Positions 62,248 through 64,000 of a stretch of DNA of 64,000 nucleotides are shown here, piece by piece. Each line of letters starts with the position of its first letter. The first letter of the stretch is position 1. The DNA lies in the NCBI GenBank assembly GCA_009741485.1, contig CM019236.1, positions 43,006,232-43,070,231 of the forward strand, in the 5' to 3' direction. Made by a program: the position numbers and the translations under genes. The notes under the pieces are model-generated. The model searched no databases. It was not told where the DNA came from and saw only the letters and a program-made list of their open reading frames with translations. The DNA is from Malurus cyaneus samueli (Eukaryota > Chordata > Aves > Passeriformes > Maluridae).

Positions 62248-63734
62248 GTAGCTCTGACTACAATGGTTCCCTTCAGAAGACACCAGAAACAAAATTAATA
62301 ATGTTAAATAGGCTTCCTAATGAATAGTAATAAGGGAATGTCACATTTTTTCTCAAATCTGCTTGGAAAAATAGCATACAATGTAATACCATAACCAAAT
62401 GGCTTAGCTTCTTTATTTTTTTTAATCAACCAGAGACTTATTGTTTCTGTAAAAATACCCAAACCCCAACTTTGCTTTGCTGAGGAATGTCCTTTGTGCA
62501 CACAACTTATTAAAATAAGTTCAAAGTTCAGTGGGGCCAGCTGCTTGTTAGAGAATGAACTGCAAACGGTGATATTTTTGACTCTATCAAGGGAATGCAA
62601 AAATGCCTTCAAGAGCATCTTTTTGATATTGCTGCAAACACAAAAGTCTCATCTTTATTTGTGAAGAAGAATTCTCGAAAGTGATGCCTTCTATGAGTCA
62701 ATAAAGACATCTATTTTTCCCATTATTCTGCTGTTGAAGAACATAGGGGAAATCAAGAAGGATGCATGTTACTATGACAAAGTAGCCTATTTTCATTACT
62801 GGTGGCAGCAGCAGTAGAAGCAGTTATTACCTTTTCTGAAAGGCAGGATTTTTTACAGCAGCAGCCTATTCCACCAGAAGAACTGTCGTCCTAAATTGGT
62901 TTGTTTAGCTAGGCAAATGCAAAAACTGTTTAAAAGGAAAGGGAGTGAGAGAGATATGGCTCCTCGTTTTTTTGTGCCACACATTTTGTATAAGAACACA
63001 GATAATGAGGCTGGCTGACATTGATGCCACTGGCAGCAAGTGCTTAGATGAGTGGGGCAGTTAGCACCCTGCAAGGACAAATCCTGCTCTTCTACATCAT
63101 ACCTGGGCACTGACCAAAACCATCTGGGTACACACTGCTTCCTCACAAATGGTGTGTTATTTCCCAGTCATACCATTTGGCAGCCTGGCTGGGATGTCTT
63201 CTGTATGCACTGATGGCTAGTACAGGAAGCAGCAGCTCTCAGGGAGCAGAGGAGTCTAGCTTGTGTAGCCTCTGAACTGTTCTCCCATCACCTGGAGGAG
63301 GCAGTGATGCCCCTGACACCTGTTTGCCCTGTTTGACACAGTGCAATTCCTTGCAGAAATGTAAAGAAGGTGTGCTGCTGTGAAGAAGGCTCTGACATTA
63401 AAGTTTCACGCTTAGAGGCCATTTCCTGTGTAAGGGGGCCTGAACACACACTGAAGAAAAAAGTACTTCAGAAGACTGTGGTAGTGCAATGACCTCCCTT
63501 GTGAGCTGTGCAGAATAATAATTTTTTTTCCATTTCCACAGTCTCCATAGCTCCTAGTCATCATAACTGTCTGATGGTACTGCAAAGGAAGAAAAAGTAA
63601 GGGTAGGTATAATTTTTTTTACTTCACTTCCTACTTTAGCTTCTAAAATGGAGGTATTCTCTGTAACGCCCTTCGAAATACCATTAGAAAACAATGCAGG
63701 CTTTTTGTGTGTTTGCTTGTCCAAATAATGCAAG

Positions 63735-64000
63735 ACCATACTGTGACCACTGCTGTTTAACATCTTGGTCAGTGACATGGACAGTGGGATCAAGGGCACC
63801 CTCGGCAAGTTTGCCATCAATACCAAGCTGTGTAGGGCAGCCAGCAAATGTGCATTTGCAGTCCACACAGCCAAACGTGTCCTGGGCTGCATCCAAAGCA
63901 GCGTGGGCAGCAGGGGAGGGAGGGGATTGTGCCCCTCTGCTCTGCTCTGCTGAGACCCCACCTGGAACACTGCATCCAGTTCTAAGGTCATCAATATAAG
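63735..64000 (+). mobile_element. CR1 LINE fragment with internal deletion, runs off the window
   Basis: Starts in the CR1 reverse transcriptase just before the active site (LFNILVSDMDSGIKGTL, then GKFAINTKLC, where FADDTKL is usual) and jumps, after an internal deletion, to the end of ORF2 ('gccaaacgtgtcctgggctg', 'ggagggaggggattgtgccc', 'ctgcatccagttct'). The element continues beyond the last base. Inactive: both catalytic aspartates are replaced. Confidence 0.92.

Larger units (their letters stand above)
61041..63730. other. Non-coding stretch, no gene recognised
   Basis: Ordinary AT-rich sequence, apart from a 13-base tandem duplication at 61.51-61.54 kb and an A/C-rich block at 62.1-62.25 kb. 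No convincing exon seen. Confidence 0.55.

Noticed and set aside
1..64000. CRISPR arrays, operons, prokaryotic genes or RNA genes
   Set aside because: No regularly spaced repeats, ribosome-binding sites, dense coding frames or recognisable tRNA/rRNA sequences were seen; the repeat content is avian.

Overview
This is almost entirely non-coding vertebrate DNA, most likely from a bird. The main evidence is the repeat content: several CR1 LINE fragments, two of them with the avian-type 3' end (a promoter-less tail finishing in 'gattctatga'), and a solo LTR of a type I know from bird genomes. Two CpG-island-like stretches are present. I recognise no complete protein-coding gene, no RNA gene and no CRISPR array. 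The only coding proposals are two uncertain first exons.

Layout. 1-12.9 kb is ordinary AT-rich sequence holding a CR1 copy split in two (4.44-5.47 kb) and a solo LTR on the minus strand (10.07-10.59 kb). 13.1-21.3 kb is a first copy of a segment that returns at 33.9-41.3 kb in the same orientation. Each copy contains the same CR1 3' fragment, an older CR1 piece and a CpG island. Between the copies lie a C-poor block (21.3-22.1 kb), a two-unit tandem repeat (22.3-22.75 kb), a GC-rich island with a 33-base degenerate minisatellite (23.1-24.6 kb), a possible signal-peptide exon (24.77-24.94 kb), about 5 kb of featureless and probably low-quality sequence, a run of exactly 25 N (30,441-30,465) and about 3.3 kb leading to the second copy. 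From 41.3 kb to the end the sequence looks normal again, with a decayed CR1 ORF2 copy (51.8-53.5 kb), smaller CR1 tails (54.4 and 60.8 kb) and a CR1 fragment that runs off the window (63.7 kb).

Interpretation. The strongest signal is the direct repeat of about 8 kb around the gap. The first copy agrees well with the second up to about 15.5 kb, then becomes longer and noisier: the coordinate offset between matching words falls from about 20,786 to 19,961, so copy 1 gains about 15 % extra bases. Within the shared CR1, copy 2 is close to the familiar CR1 sequence and copy 1 carries scattered extra bases. Together with the 25-N gap and the strand-asymmetric low-complexity blocks, this points to uncorrected long-read gap filling and a false duplication rather than a new biological system. 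A real segmental duplication cannot be excluded from sequence alone. No genes here can be said to work together.
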